A stretch of DNA of 64,000 nt from Tropicibacter naphthalenivorans (GTDB lineage: Bacteria > Pseudomonadota > Alphaproteobacteria > Rhodobacterales > Rhodobacteraceae): positions 264,187 through 328,186 of the forward strand of contig NZ_FWXX01000005.1 in NCBI RefSeq assembly GCF_900176475.1, given 5' to 3'. The notes beneath the pieces were generated by a model. It was not told the origin of the DNA. It made no database searches and saw nothing but the letters and a program-made list of their open reading frames with translations. This document shows positions 52,405 to 61,579 of the stretch, piece after piece. Both the position numbers and the translations under genes were made by a program. Each line of letters begins with the position of its first letter. Position 1 is the stretch's first letter.

Positions 52405-53097
52405 ATGAATACGGTTGAGAAAACGACCTCCAAAGGGGCAGCGGACACGGTGGCGGACTCGTTGTCGGTGGCGATTCACGAACATCGTCTCGCGCCGGGG
52501 ACCAAGCTGGGCGAGGACGAGATCGGCGAGATCTTTAGCGTCTCGCGCACCATTGTTCGTTCCGCGTTGCAGTCACTGGCGCATCAGCAACTGGTGGACA
52601 TCCAGCGCAACAAGGGCGCGTTTGTGGCCCGCCCGTCCCTGCGCGAGGCGCGCGAAGTCTTTGAGGCGCGCGAGCTGCTAGAGCCGCGCACCGCCCGCAG
52701 CGCCGCCATGCACGCGACCCCCGAAGACGTGGATTTGCTCAACCTTCATATAAGAGAAGAGCATGACGCGCTTGCCGCCGCCGACCGGGGCAAGGCTTTG
52801 CGCCTGTCCGGGCAGTTCCACATCGACATCGCGCGCATTGCCGATCAGACGACCATCGCGGCCTTTATCGAGGCGCTGATCGCGCGCTCTTCGTTGATCA
52901 TCGCGCTCTATTGGCGTCGGCAGGCAGCGCTGTGCGAAAGCGTGGCGCACCACGATCTGGTGTCCGCGATCGCCACGGGCGACGGGGATCGCGCCGAAGA
53001 GTTGATGCGCAGCCACCTTGTCGACTTGCACAGCGCGCTGGATTTGCGCGACGCGCCCGAGACGGCGGGTTCGCTGAGGGACGTGCTTCAATTGTAA
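52405..53097 (+). CDS. GntR family (FCD subfamily) transcriptional regulator
   Basis: The 230-residue protein has an N-terminal winged helix (about 10-75, GEDEIGEIFSVSRTIVRSALQSL) and an all-helical FCD ligand domain (about 85-215) with its metal-binding His pattern in FHIDIARIA and VAHHDLV. The start at 52405 has GGTGGAG; a longer frame begins within the operator region. It most likely represses the divergent transport operon until an organic acid or amino-acid-like inducer binds. Confidence 0.9.
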   Translation: MNTVEKTTSKGAADTVADSLSVAIHEHRLAPGTKLGEDEIGEIFSVSRTIVRSALQSLAHQQLVDIQRNKGAFVARPSLREAREVFEARELLEPRTARSAAMHATPEDVDLLNLHIREEHDALAAADRGKALRLSGQFHIDIARIADQTTIAAFIEALIARSSLIIALYWRRQAALCESVAHHDLVSAIATGDGDRAEELMRSHLVDLHSALDLRDAPETAGSLRDVLQL

Positions 53098-53216
53098 GAT
53101 TGCGAACGAAATGTGGATAGTTATTCCGATTATGCGCCATTTCGTTGTCGAACGCCTTGCCCCATATTGCCTCTCAAGACGCGGCACTGCTTGCCGCACG
53201 CAAAGGAGGCTCTCTC

Positions 53217-54047
53217 ATGAACACCGTGACCACTCTCGACGCTCTGCGCGACCGGCTGTCTCCGTCTGACCGGATGCCCTTGGTTTTCCTTGGGCACGGC
53301 AGCCCGATGAACGCCATCGAAGACAACGCCTATAGCCAGGCCTGGACCGAGCTGGGCCAGACCCTGCCGCGCCCCAAGGCGATCCTCGTGGTGTCGGCGC
53401 ATTGGATGACGCGCGGCACGACGCTGGTGGATGTGTCGGCTATGCCCAAGACAATCCACGACTTTTACGGATTTCCCGAGGCGCTGTTCGCGCAGCAATA
53501 CCCCGCGCCCGGCAACCCCGAGCTGGCCCGCGACGTGGTCAGCCTGCTGGCCAGTCATCACGCCGAAGGCGACGATACCTGGGGGCTGGATCACGGTGCC
53601 TGGACGGTGCTGAAATACCTGTATCCCGGCGCGGATGTGCCCGTTTTCCAGGTCTCGATCGACATGGGGCAGGGGCTGGATTACCAGCTGGCCATTGGCA
53701 AAACCCTGTCCGAACTGCGCGATCGAGGGGTCTTGATCCTTGGGTCCGGCAACGTGGTGCACAACCTTGGGGCGGTGCAATGGGGCGCGAAAGCGCGTCC
53801 GCATGACTTTGCCGTCGAGTTTGACCAGCTCTTTGCCGACCGTCTGACTGACCGCGATTTCGGCGCGCTGGCCGACCGTCAAGGGCTTGGCCCGCTGCTG
53901 CGCATGGCGCATCCGTCGGTGGACCACTACCTGCCCGCTCTGACCATCGCTGGCGCCTCTGACGCCGGGGATGACCTGACTTTCATGACGAACACCATTG
54001 ATCTGGCGTCGATTTCGATGCGGTCTTTCGTGTTCCACGCCCGCTAA
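53217..54047 (+). CDS. DODA-type (class III) extradiol ring-cleavage dioxygenase
   Basis: The 276-residue protein belongs to the LigB superfamily, 4,5-DOPA dioxygenase/YgiD branch. Metal-binding histidines fit VFLGHGSP and the later GNVVHNLG; further conserved patterns are VSAHWMTRG and GLDHGAWTVLKYLYP. Such enzymes cleave catechols next to a hydroxyl. The start at 53217 has AAAGGAGG. It is followed 12 bases later by the glutathionyl-hydroquinone reductase gene, so both probably deal with quinone and catechol compounds. Confidence 0.88.
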   Translation: MNTVTTLDALRDRLSPSDRMPLVFLGHGSPMNAIEDNAYSQAWTELGQTLPRPKAILVVSAHWMTRGTTLVDVSAMPKTIHDFYGFPEALFAQQYPAPGNPELARDVVSLLASHHAEGDDTWGLDHGAWTVLKYLYPGADVPVFQVSIDMGQGLDYQLAIGKTLSELRDRGVLILGSGNVVHNLGAVQWGAKARPHDFAVEFDQLFADRLTDRDFGALADRQGLGPLLRMAHPSVDHYLPALTIAGASDAGDDLTFMTNTIDLASISMRSFVFHAR

Positions 54048-54059
54048 GGAGGGACCGAT

Positions 54060-55016
54060 ATGCTTGTAGACGGAAAATGGGCCAGCGACTGGCAACCCGT
54101 TCAAAAGGCTGACGAAAAGGGCCGTTTCGTGCGGCAGGTGTCGAGCTTTCGCAACTGGATCACTCCCGATGGCAGCGCCGGTCCCACCGGCGAGGGGGGA
54201 TTCAAGGCCGAGGCGGGGCGCTATCGTCTGTACGTGGCGCTGATCTGCCCGTGGGCGTCGCGCACGCTGATCGCCCGCGCGCTCAAAGGTCTGACGGATG
54301 TGATCGAGGTGGTCGTCGTAAACCCCGTGATGTCCGACCAGGGCTGGCAGTTCGGCGGCTATGACGGTGCGCATGACGATCCGTTAATGGGCGCGACCTA
54401 CATTCACGAAATCTACACCAAGGCTGACCCAGAGTTTACGGGTCGCGCCACGGTTCCGGTGCTGTGGGACAAACAGCGCGACGTCATGGTGAACAATGAA
54501 AGCGCCGACATCCTGCGGATGCTGGACACCGCGTTCGAAGGCATCGTGCCCTCTGATGTGCGCCTCTACCCCGAGGACTTGGCCGAAGAGATCGAGGCGC
54601 TCAACCCGGTGATCTACGACCGTCTGAACAACGGCGTCTACAAGGCGGGCTTTGCCAGCAGCCAAGAGGCTTATGACGAGGCGGTCGTGGGCGTTTTCGA
54701 CACGCTCGACATGCTCGAAGAGCGGCTGACCGGCGACTACCTCTTTGGTAACCAATTGACCGAGACGGATATTCGACTGTTCGTGACCTTGATCCGTTTT
54801 GACGCCGCTTATCATGGGCTGTTCAAGACGAACCGCCGCCAGATCGCCGATTACCCGCGGTTGTCGGCGCATATGGCCCGCGTTTTGCGGCTTCCCGGCG
54901 TGCGCGAGACGGTGAATATGGATCACATCACGCGCGGCTATTACGCGATCAAGGCGCTGAACCCTAAGCGCATCCGCCCCACGGGCCCTGCGCATATCGA
55001 GGCGCTGCTGGCCTAA
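54060..55016 (+). CDS. Glutathionyl-hydroquinone reductase (Xi-class GST, YqjG/ECM4 type)
   Basis: The 318-residue protein has an N-terminal thioredoxin-like domain with catalytic Cys63 in LICPWASR and a C-terminal helical GST domain. The RFVRQVSSFRNWI opening and LYVALICPWASRTLI are hallmarks. These enzymes remove glutathione from glutathionyl-hydroquinones in the cytoplasm. AAGGAGGG precedes the ATG. It follows the dioxygenase by 12 bases in one operon, and a hairpin follows its stop. Confidence 0.92.
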   Translation: MLVDGKWASDWQPVQKADEKGRFVRQVSSFRNWITPDGSAGPTGEGGFKAEAGRYRLYVALICPWASRTLIARALKGLTDVIEVVVVNPVMSDQGWQFGGYDGAHDDPLMGATYIHEIYTKADPEFTGRATVPVLWDKQRDVMVNNESADILRMLDTAFEGIVPSDVRLYPEDLAEEIEALNPVIYDRLNNGVYKAGFASSQEAYDEAVVGVFDTLDMLEERLTGDYLFGNQLTETDIRLFVTLIRFDAAYHGLFKTNRRQIADYPRLSAHMARVLRLPGVRETVNMDHITRGYYAIKALNPKRIRPTGPAHIEALLA

Positions 55017-55020
55017 CTCA

Positions 55021-55061
55021 AAGGCAAGCGAATTGGGCGAAAACCGCCCAAAGCTTGCCTT
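55021..55061 (+). terminator. Hairpin after the dioxygenase/reductase operon
   Basis: AAGGCAAGC pairs with GCTTGCCTT and an inner GGGCG pairs with CGCCC. There is only a short T run, so it may be a weak terminator or 3' stability stem. Confidence 0.5.
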
Positions 55062-55080
55062 ATACGGGCCATCTTTAACC

Positions 55081-55129
55081 TGTCTTAACGGTTCCCAAAG
55101 GTTAACGCCGTTTTGGGGCGGTTAAGACA
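55081..55129. promoter_or_regulatory. Inverted repeat with TTAAC cluster upstream of the RTX gene
   Basis: TGTCTTAAC at 55081-55089 and GTTAAGACA at 55121-55129 form a perfect 9-base inverted repeat. Together with TTAAC at 55075 and 55102 they make four TTAA words in 51 bases just before the gene. None has exact CtrA spacing, so the binding protein is unknown. Confidence 0.4.
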
Positions 55130-55147
55130 AGGTTTGGGGCAGGGCAC

Positions 55148-58100
55148 GTGACAGTTTATTACATCGGCACACATGGCAGCGACAGCAACGCGGGCACGCA
55201 AGACAGCCCCTTGGCGAGCATCGCGGCGATTGCGAACCAGTTGCAGCCCGGTGACACGGTTTATTACCTGTCCGGCACCTATCAGAACGCGACTTATGGC
55301 GCGGTGGATGCCACCGGCGCGCGCGAGATCTGGAAGGACAGCAGCGATACGATCTTCAAGCTGAACAACGTGCATGGCACCGCTGACGCGCCCATCACCA
55401 TCGCCCCTGCGCCCGGCGCGCAGGTGACCTTGCAATATGACGGCAACGGCGCGGTGGTGCTGCGCGGGTCGAGCCATATCGTCGTCCAAGGCTTTGATAT
55501 CGAAGGGCCGGGGGCGAGCTTTGCCAGCGATGCAGACGCGATGGCCGCCGCGGCAGAGGCCCAGTGGACTTACCGCATCCCGGACGGGCAGGGCGGTTTC
55601 ACCTATCACGAGCGCATCGATGAGACGACCACCCAGACCGACGATCTGGCCGACATCAGCGGGCTGGACACGGAAAAGCCCTTGCTCTGGAACGCGCCGG
55701 CGATTTCCTTGCCCAACGGCAGCCATGACATCACGATCCAAGGCAACACCATCCACCACAGCGCCGCCCATGCGGTGTCGGGGCATGGCGGCAACGACCG
55801 GATCACCGTCTCGGGCAACACCATATTCGAGAACAATCACTACACTTCGAACGGCACCCACGCGATTTCCTTTAAAGGGGCCGAGGACGTGGCGGGCGGC
55901 GATCACCAGATCACCATCACCGGCAACCATCTGTATGATAACTACAATTTGCTGATTTCCTGGGTCGCCTCGAAAACCAAGGTGACCATGCACATCGACG
56001 AAGGCAAAGGCATCCACTTGCAGGATCTGACTGCCGAAGGCGGGTGGAGCGGCGAGGTGCTGGTGGCCAATAACCTTGTGGAACGCTCTGGCAATGCGGC
56101 GATCACCAGCAACAACGCGCAAGGTCTGCGGGTGCTGTTCAACACGCTGATCGACGCAGGTTACGTCAACCGGCTGATTGCGCTGAACGGCGAGGCGGGC
56201 TCTGTCTATCAGGGGTATTTCTCGGGTCAGTTCAAGGGCGTGTCCATCGCGCCAGAGGACTTGGCGGATATGGTTGGCCATGTGGGCGTTGCGGCGGGCG
56301 GTATCCGCATCGGCGGGACGGAAACGGACCGGCTGGAGATCATCAACAACCTGATTTCGAACGGCGATTCCACGCTTTGGGCGGTGGACGCCGCCGCCAG
56401 CGCCACCAGCGCCACGACCACCATGGCGGGCAATATCGCGGCGGGCACGCGCGGGGTCTTGCTGCGCTCTGGCGATGAGGCTTTGGCGCAGGGCGTGCGC
56501 TTGATGGACGACGCAGGCTTTGTTGATGCGGCCAGCGGCGACTACCGCCTGACGCCGGACTCGCCCGCTCATGAGGCCGCCATTGTAACGCCAGAGACAA
56601 CCCAGATCGCCTATGACATGGACGGGGTGCAGCGCGCGCCCGCAGGCTGGGACGTGGGCGCCTTCGAGGCGGTGGCGATCACCGCGGGCACCGATTACAC
56701 GCTTGACCCCTCCAGCCCAGAGGCGGGCCTTGCGGGCACCAATGCGGACAATGGCAAGCCGATCTGGTCGGCCACGGAAACGGCGGCGCATATGGTGCGC
56801 GGCTGGGGCACATGGGCCGATCACGCCGCCGATCTGAGCGACGGGATCACCATCACCTACAGCTTTGATTCCGCGTATTTCAACGACACGGGCGAGGCCT
56901 TTGACCCCGCGAACCAGGCGCATGTGCGCGAGATCCTCGCCTATTTCGCAGAGCTGGCGAACATCCAATTTGTCGAGGTCACCAGCGCCGATCTGGACCC
57001 CGGTGAGAGACCGAACATCACCTACCAGTTCGAGATCGGCACCACCAACGGCGGCGGCTGGGCGCATCTGCCGTCCCCCGGTGGCGGCATCGTCAATATC
57101 GGTCATGTCTCTTGGGAAGACGAGGCAGCGCCCGGCAACGCAACCTGGCGCGTGATCATGCACGAAACCGGCCATGCGCTGGGGCTGGAGCATCCGGGCG
57201 AGTACGGCCTGAGCAACACCGGCTACGCGGGCGAGGCCGACCACTGGAACGACACCGGCCAGTATTCGATGATGTCCTATTGGGGCGCGGATAACACCGG
57301 CGGCGAGATGGGGGACCGCAGTTCGGCGCTGATCCACGATCTGCTGGGCTTGCACATGCTGTACGGGGCCAACACCGCCACCCGCGCCGGGGACACGGTG
57401 TACGGCTTCAACAGCACCGCCGGGCAGTTCTATGATCTGGACGCCAACGCCGATCTGTCCTTTGCCATCTGGGATGGCGGCGGCATCGACACGCTGGATA
57501 TGTCCGGCGCGGCAGGCAGCATCCGGGTGGACCTGCGCGAGGGCGGTTTTAGCTCTGGGGCGGGGCTGACCAATAACATCTCGATCGCCTATGGCGCGCA
57601 GGTGGAACACGCGGTGGGCAGCGTCTATGCCGATGACCTGCGGGGCAACGGTCTTGATAACGATCTGCGCGGCGGCTGGGGCAATGATCTGCTCGTCGGC
57701 AGCTATGAGACGGCCTTGGATCTGGGGCGGCATGACTTTACCGGCGTGCAGATCAACCACGACCCGCTGGAGCGCGGGCAGTACCTTGTGGCAACCGATT
57801 TTAGCGATTTGTCCGGGGCCGGGGGCTTTACCCTTGAGATGATGGCGCAGATCACCCGCATTCCCTCCGATAGCGTGGTCTTTGCCTCTTATGCGTCCGA
57901 GCTGCGCACCAACGATCTGATCTTCGAAGGCCAGCGCGATGGCGTTCTGACGGTGACTATCGGCAATAAGACGATCAACACCGATATTCTCACGCGCAGC
58001 CTGGTGGACGGGGAGCCGCACCGCCTGTCGCTGGCGTGGGATCGGCCCAGCGGTGCGCTGACGGTCTATGTGGACGGCACCCCCGAGTGGAGCGGCACGC

Positions 58101-61100
58101 ATCAGGCGGGCTATCGCATCGGCGGCGGCGGGACGCTGATCTTTGGTCAGGAACAAGACGCGATTGGCGGGCGCTTTGACGACGGGCAGCTGTTCCAAGG
58201 CACTTTGGGCGACATCCGCCTGTTCGATCACGCCCTGACGTCCCAGCAGATCGCGGAGACGGCCTTTGACGTGGTGGACGGCGCGCAGGCGGGGCTTTTG
58301 CACAATTGGCGCAGCGATGGTCTGAGCGCCGGGGCTGCGCCCGGCCAGCTGGCCGATCAGGCCACCGGGGCCGCGTCGGTCAATCTGACGGCGCTCTTGG
58401 GCGCGACCTTTGAGGTGTCGCAAAGCTCGCAGTACCAGGACAACGTCGCGGCCCATGTGCTGGACGGTGACCCAAGCACCGCGAACCACACCTATAACGG
58501 GGGCGATGAATGGTTGTCTGTGCGCTTTGGCCAGCCGCTAAGCGTGGATTTCGTCGAGTTGGTCAACCGCGACAACAGCGGGCTGCGCCTGCTTGGGGCC
58601 ACGGTCAGCCTGCTGGATGAAACCGGGGCCGCGGTCTGGACCTCTGCGCCGATCACCGACACCGCCAGCGGCGACGTGCTGCGCCTGTTCCCCGATGCGC
58701 CGGTGATGGCGGCGGGGCTGCGGGTGGACCAAGACGGCAACTACCTGCACCTGGCAGAGGTGAACGTCTTTGGCGCAGTCCCGACGGGCGATTTCCATCC
58801 TCTGGTGGATTTGACCGCCGAACACGCGGCGGGGCTGACCGTCTCGCAAAGCTCGGTCTACGGGGGCAATGACGCGGCGCAGGTGATCGACGACGACCCG
58901 GCCAGCTTTAACCACACGCTCAACAGCGGCGATGAGTGGCTGCTGCTGGAGTTCGACCAAAGCGTCGAGATGGCGATCATCGAGATCGTCAACCGCGACT
59001 CCTCTGGGGTGCGGCTGGACGGGGCGACGGTCAGCGTGTTGGACGAGGGCGGCGCGGTGCTGTGGACCTCTGCGCCGATCTCTGGCGCGCTGTCGGGGCA
59101 GACCGTTCGGATCGAGCCGCCTTGGGGGCTGATGGGCGCGGCGGTGCGCGTCGCGCACGACAGCAACTACCTGCACATCGCCGAGCTGAACGTCTTTGGC
59201 CCTTCGGCCCAGACGCAGACTAACCCCAGCGCACCGCTGCCCGCGGGCACTGACCTGACGGTGGTAGGCGGCGCGCTGGCCTTTGATACCACGCCAGAGC
59301 CGCTGCCGGGCAGCGACAGCGACACCTTGCGCGGCGGCGAAGGCAACGACACGCTCTTGGGCGGGCTTGGCGATGACCTGCTGATCGGTGACGGGGCCGA
59401 CCTGCGGGCCACGCCCGAAGACTTTGACCTCATTGGGGTGTCCGGCGCTGCCGAGGTGTCGCTGTCCACCACCGGCTTTCCCACCGGCTCGTTTACCATC
59501 GAGTTCCTCTGGCAGCAGACTGCGCTGGTGAATCAGGCCTATGGCTTTGCCTTCCCCGGTCTGTCGCTCTATCGCTATGACAGCGGTGTGGTGTCGATCA
59601 TGTTCTGGAATGCCTCGGAACAGGACTGGAGCTATGCGGCCATTCCCACCACCATGACCGACGGCGATCTGCACCGGATTTCGCTGTCTTACGACGACGC
59701 GTCGGGCCATCTGGGGATTTATATCGACGGGGCTCTGGCGGGCAGCCGCGACTTTACCCCCGGCACGCGCGGGGTGCCCGCCGATGGCACGATCCGCTTC
59801 CGGGACGAAGGCTTGGTGGGTGATGTGCGCCTGTATGATCGCGCCCTGACGGGGGCCGAGATCGCCGCCACTTGGGGCAATTCCCTAAGCGCCCCTGATG
59901 GCATCACCGGGCTGGTGGGCTATTGGACCGCCGGCAACGGCACGCTCGAAAGCGGGCTGAGCGGCGGCGCGGACATGACCGCCAGCGGCACGACCACCGG
60001 CCAAGGCGCGCTTTGGGCGATTTCCCACGATGACGCGCTGTCCGGTGGGTCCGGGGCCGATACGCTGGACGGCGGGCAGGGCAACGACACGCTGGACGGC
60101 GGCGACGGGGCCGACCTGCTGGATGGCGGCGACGGCGACGACACGCTGATCGGCGGGCAGGGGGATGACACCTTTGTCGGCTCGGCGGGCAGCGACAGCG
60201 TTGACGGCGGGGCGGGGGACGACCATCTGCTGCTGTCGGGCACATGGGCCAGCCACACGGTGCGCTATGATGGCGGCGGGGCGTGGACCATTGGCGGCGC
60301 GGCTGCGGTGGCGGTGCTGGGCGTCGAATGGCTGAGCTTTGACGATCAGCGGGTCTCGGCGGTCATGGCGGGCTCGACCAGCGCGTCTGGCGGTGACGAC
60401 TGGATCAGCCTGAGCGGGGCGGGGCAAGTGGATGCGCTTGGCGGCAACGATCTGCTCGACGGCAGCGGGTTGGCCGATCGTCTTGACGGTGGCACGGGCC
60501 AAGACACCATCCGCGCCGGGTCGGGCAGTGACACGGTCCACGGCGGGGCGGGCAACGACAAGCTCGACGGGGGTCATCTGGCCGATACGCTGTACGGCGA
60601 CGACGGCGACGACACGCTCGAAGGCGGCTATGGCGACGATCTGATCGACGGCGGCGCGGGCTATGACATCGCGCTGTATGCGGGCTTTGGCGGCAATATC
60701 GCGGTGAATCTCAACCTGTTCGGCGCGCAGGCCACCGGCGGCGCGGGCGTTGATACCTTAACGGGGATCGAAGGCTTGATCGGCGGCGATTACGCCGACC
60801 GCTTTGTCGGGCGCACCGATGACAGCTGGCTGGCCGGGGGCGATCATGCCGACACGCTGGTGGGCCTTGGCGGGGATGACACGCTGGCGGGGCAGGCGGG
60901 GCACGACAACCTCAACGGCGGCGCGGGCGACGACACGCTTGATGGCGGCGAAGGGCGCGACGTGCTGCTGGGCGCGGCGGGCACCGACACGCTGGTCGGC
61001 GGCCTTGGCGACGACCAGCTGCGCGGTGGCAACGGGTCGGACAGGCTGATTGGCGGCCTCGGGCGCGATGTGCTGATCGGCGGCGACTTCGTGGCGGGCG

Positions 61101-61435
61101 GCTTTCCCGGCGACGGGGCTTTGGACGTCTTTGTCTTTGAAAACGTGGCGCAATCGCAGCGCTTTGGCGCGGGCCGGGACATCATTCGCGACTTTGAGGA
61201 CGGCATCGACCTGCTGGATTTGGCGGGCATCGACGCGGACCACACGGTGGCGGGCGACCAGGCCTTTACGCTGATCGGCGACGCGCATTTCTCTGGCACG
61301 GCGGGTGAATTGCGGGTGGTGAACACGGCGGCGAGCACCCTTGTTTACGGCGATGTGGACGGCGATGGCGCTTCGGACTTCGACCTGTTTATGAACGGCC
61401 TTTTGACCCTTGGCGCGGATGATATCCTGCTCTGA
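55148..61435 (+). CDS. Giant secreted RTX protein: beta-helix, metzincin protease, LamG-like, discoidin-like domains
   Basis: The 2095-residue protein starts with GTG and has no Sec signal. Residues 1 to about 495 look like a right-handed beta-helix (pectin-lyase-like). An M10 metzincin domain follows, with zinc site HETGHALGLEH at 672-682 and Met-turn SMMSYW at 707-712. Then come a LamG-like domain (about 857-1041), two F5/8 discoidin-like domains (about 1076-1209 and 1217-1356), GGxGxD calcium repeats (about 1390-1420), a second LamG-like domain (about 1425-1600), long RTX repeat blocks (about 1631-1985) and a C-terminal region typical of type I secretion. It is probably a calcium-dependent extracellular protease/polymer-binding protein. 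No secretion genes are beside it. Confidence 0.88.
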   Translation: MTVYYIGTHGSDSNAGTQDSPLASIAAIANQLQPGDTVYYLSGTYQNATYGAVDATGAREIWKDSSDTIFKLNNVHGTADAPITIAPAPGAQVTLQYDGNGAVVLRGSSHIVVQGFDIEGPGASFASDADAMAAAAEAQWTYRIPDGQGGFTYHERIDETTTQTDDLADISGLDTEKPLLWNAPAISLPNGSHDITIQGNTIHHSAAHAVSGHGGNDRITVSGNTIFENNHYTSNGTHAISFKGAEDVAGGDHQITITGNHLYDNYNLLISWVASKTKVTMHIDEGKGIHLQDLTAEGGWSGEVLVANNLVERSGNAAITSNNAQGLRVLFNTLIDAGYVNRLIALNGEAGSVYQGYFSGQFKGVSIAPEDLADMVGHVGVAAGGIRIGGTETDRLEIINNLISNGDSTLWAVDAAASATSATTTMAGNIAAGTRGVLLRSGDEALAQGVRLMDDAGFVDAASGDYRLTPDSPAHEAAIVTPETTQIAYDMDGVQRAPAGWDVGAFEAVAITAGTDYTLDPSSPEAGLAGTNADNGKPIWSATETAAHMVRGWGTWADHAADLSDGITITYSFDSAYFNDTGEAFDPANQAHVREILAYFAELANIQFVEVTSADLDPGERPNITYQFEIGTTNGGGWAHLPSPGGGIVNIGHVSWEDEAAPGNATWRVIMHETGHALGLEHPGEYGLSNTGYAGEADHWNDTGQYSMMSYWGADNTGGEMGDRSSALIHDLLGLHMLYGANTATRAGDTVYGFNSTAGQFYDLDANADLSFAIWDGGGIDTLDMSGAAGSIRVDLREGGFSSGAGLTNNISIAYGAQVEHAVGSVYADDLRGNGLDNDLRGGWGNDLLVGSYETALDLGRHDFTGVQINHDPLERGQYLVATDFSDLSGAGGFTLEMMAQITRIPSDSVVFASYASELRTNDLIFEGQRDGVLTVTIGNKTINTDILTRSLVDGEPHRLSLAWDRPSGALTVYVDGTPEWSGTHQAGYRIGGGGTLIFGQEQDAIGGRFDDGQLFQGTLGDIRLFDHALTSQQIAETAFDVVDGAQAGLLHNWRSDGLSAGAAPGQLADQATGAASVNLTALLGATFEVSQSSQYQDNVAAHVLDGDPSTANHTYNGGDEWLSVRFGQPLSVDFVELVNRDNSGLRLLGATVSLLDETGAAVWTSAPITDTASGDVLRLFPDAPVMAAGLRVDQDGNYLHLAEVNVFGAVPTGDFHPLVDLTAEHAAGLTVSQSSVYGGNDAAQVIDDDPASFNHTLNSGDEWLLLEFDQSVEMAIIEIVNRDSSGVRLDGATVSVLDEGGAVLWTSAPISGALSGQTVRIEPPWGLMGAAVRVAHDSNYLHIAELNVFGPSAQTQTNPSAPLPAGTDLTVVGGALAFDTTPEPLPGSDSDTLRGGEGNDTLLGGLGDDLLIGDGADLRATPEDFDLIGVSGAAEVSLSTTGFPTGSFTIEFLWQQTALVNQAYGFAFPGLSLYRYDSGVVSIMFWNASEQDWSYAAIPTTMTDGDLHRISLSYDDASGHLGIYIDGALAGSRDFTPGTRGVPADGTIRFRDEGLVGDVRLYDRALTGAEIAATWGNSLSAPDGITGLVGYWTAGNGTLESGLSGGADMTASGTTTGQGALWAISHDDALSGGSGADTLDGGQGNDTLDGGDGADLLDGGDGDDTLIGGQGDDTFVGSAGSDSVDGGAGDDHLLLSGTWASHTVRYDGGGAWTIGGAAAVAVLGVEWLSFDDQRVSAVMAGSTSASGGDDWISLSGAGQVDALGGNDLLDGSGLADRLDGGTGQDTIRAGSGSDTVHGGAGNDKLDGGHLADTLYGDDGDDTLEGGYGDDLIDGGAGYDIALYAGFGGNIAVNLNLFGAQATGGAGVDTLTGIEGLIGGDYADRFVGRTDDSWLAGGDHADTLVGLGGDDTLAGQAGHDNLNGGAGDDTLDGGEGRDVLLGAAGTDTLVGGLGDDQLRGGNGSDRLIGGLGRDVLIGGDFVAGGFPGDGALDVFVFENVAQSQRFGAGRDIIRDFEDGIDLLDLAGIDADHTVAGDQAFTLIGDAHFSGTAGELRVVNTAASTLVYGDVDGDGASDFDLFMNGLLTLGADDILL

Positions 61436-61579
61436 TTTGAGGCCGCTCAAAACGCCCAGAATTTGGGCAATAAAACTGTCCTCAATCTTACGGATTAGAG
61501 GCGCCGATTTTGGCCGCTGTTAAGGGTTTCTGAAAGGCAAGGGGCTAGACCTCAGGTCGGATCTGAAAGAGGACTCGAC

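Noticed and set aside
55075..55088. TTAA pair upstream of the RTX gene as a CtrA box.
   Set aside because: The spacing is again six bases, so it is kept only as part of a generic repeat cluster.
55085..58489. A 1134-residue open frame on the minus strand under the RTX gene.
   Set aside because: It is the mirror of the repetitive GC-rich RTX coding sequence; the plus-strand frame has a zinc protease site and ordered domains.
60037..61090. Short tandem DNA repeats that could be mistaken for a CRISPR array.
   Set aside because: They encode GGxGxD calcium-binding nonapeptides in frame, with no constant spacers and no cas genes.
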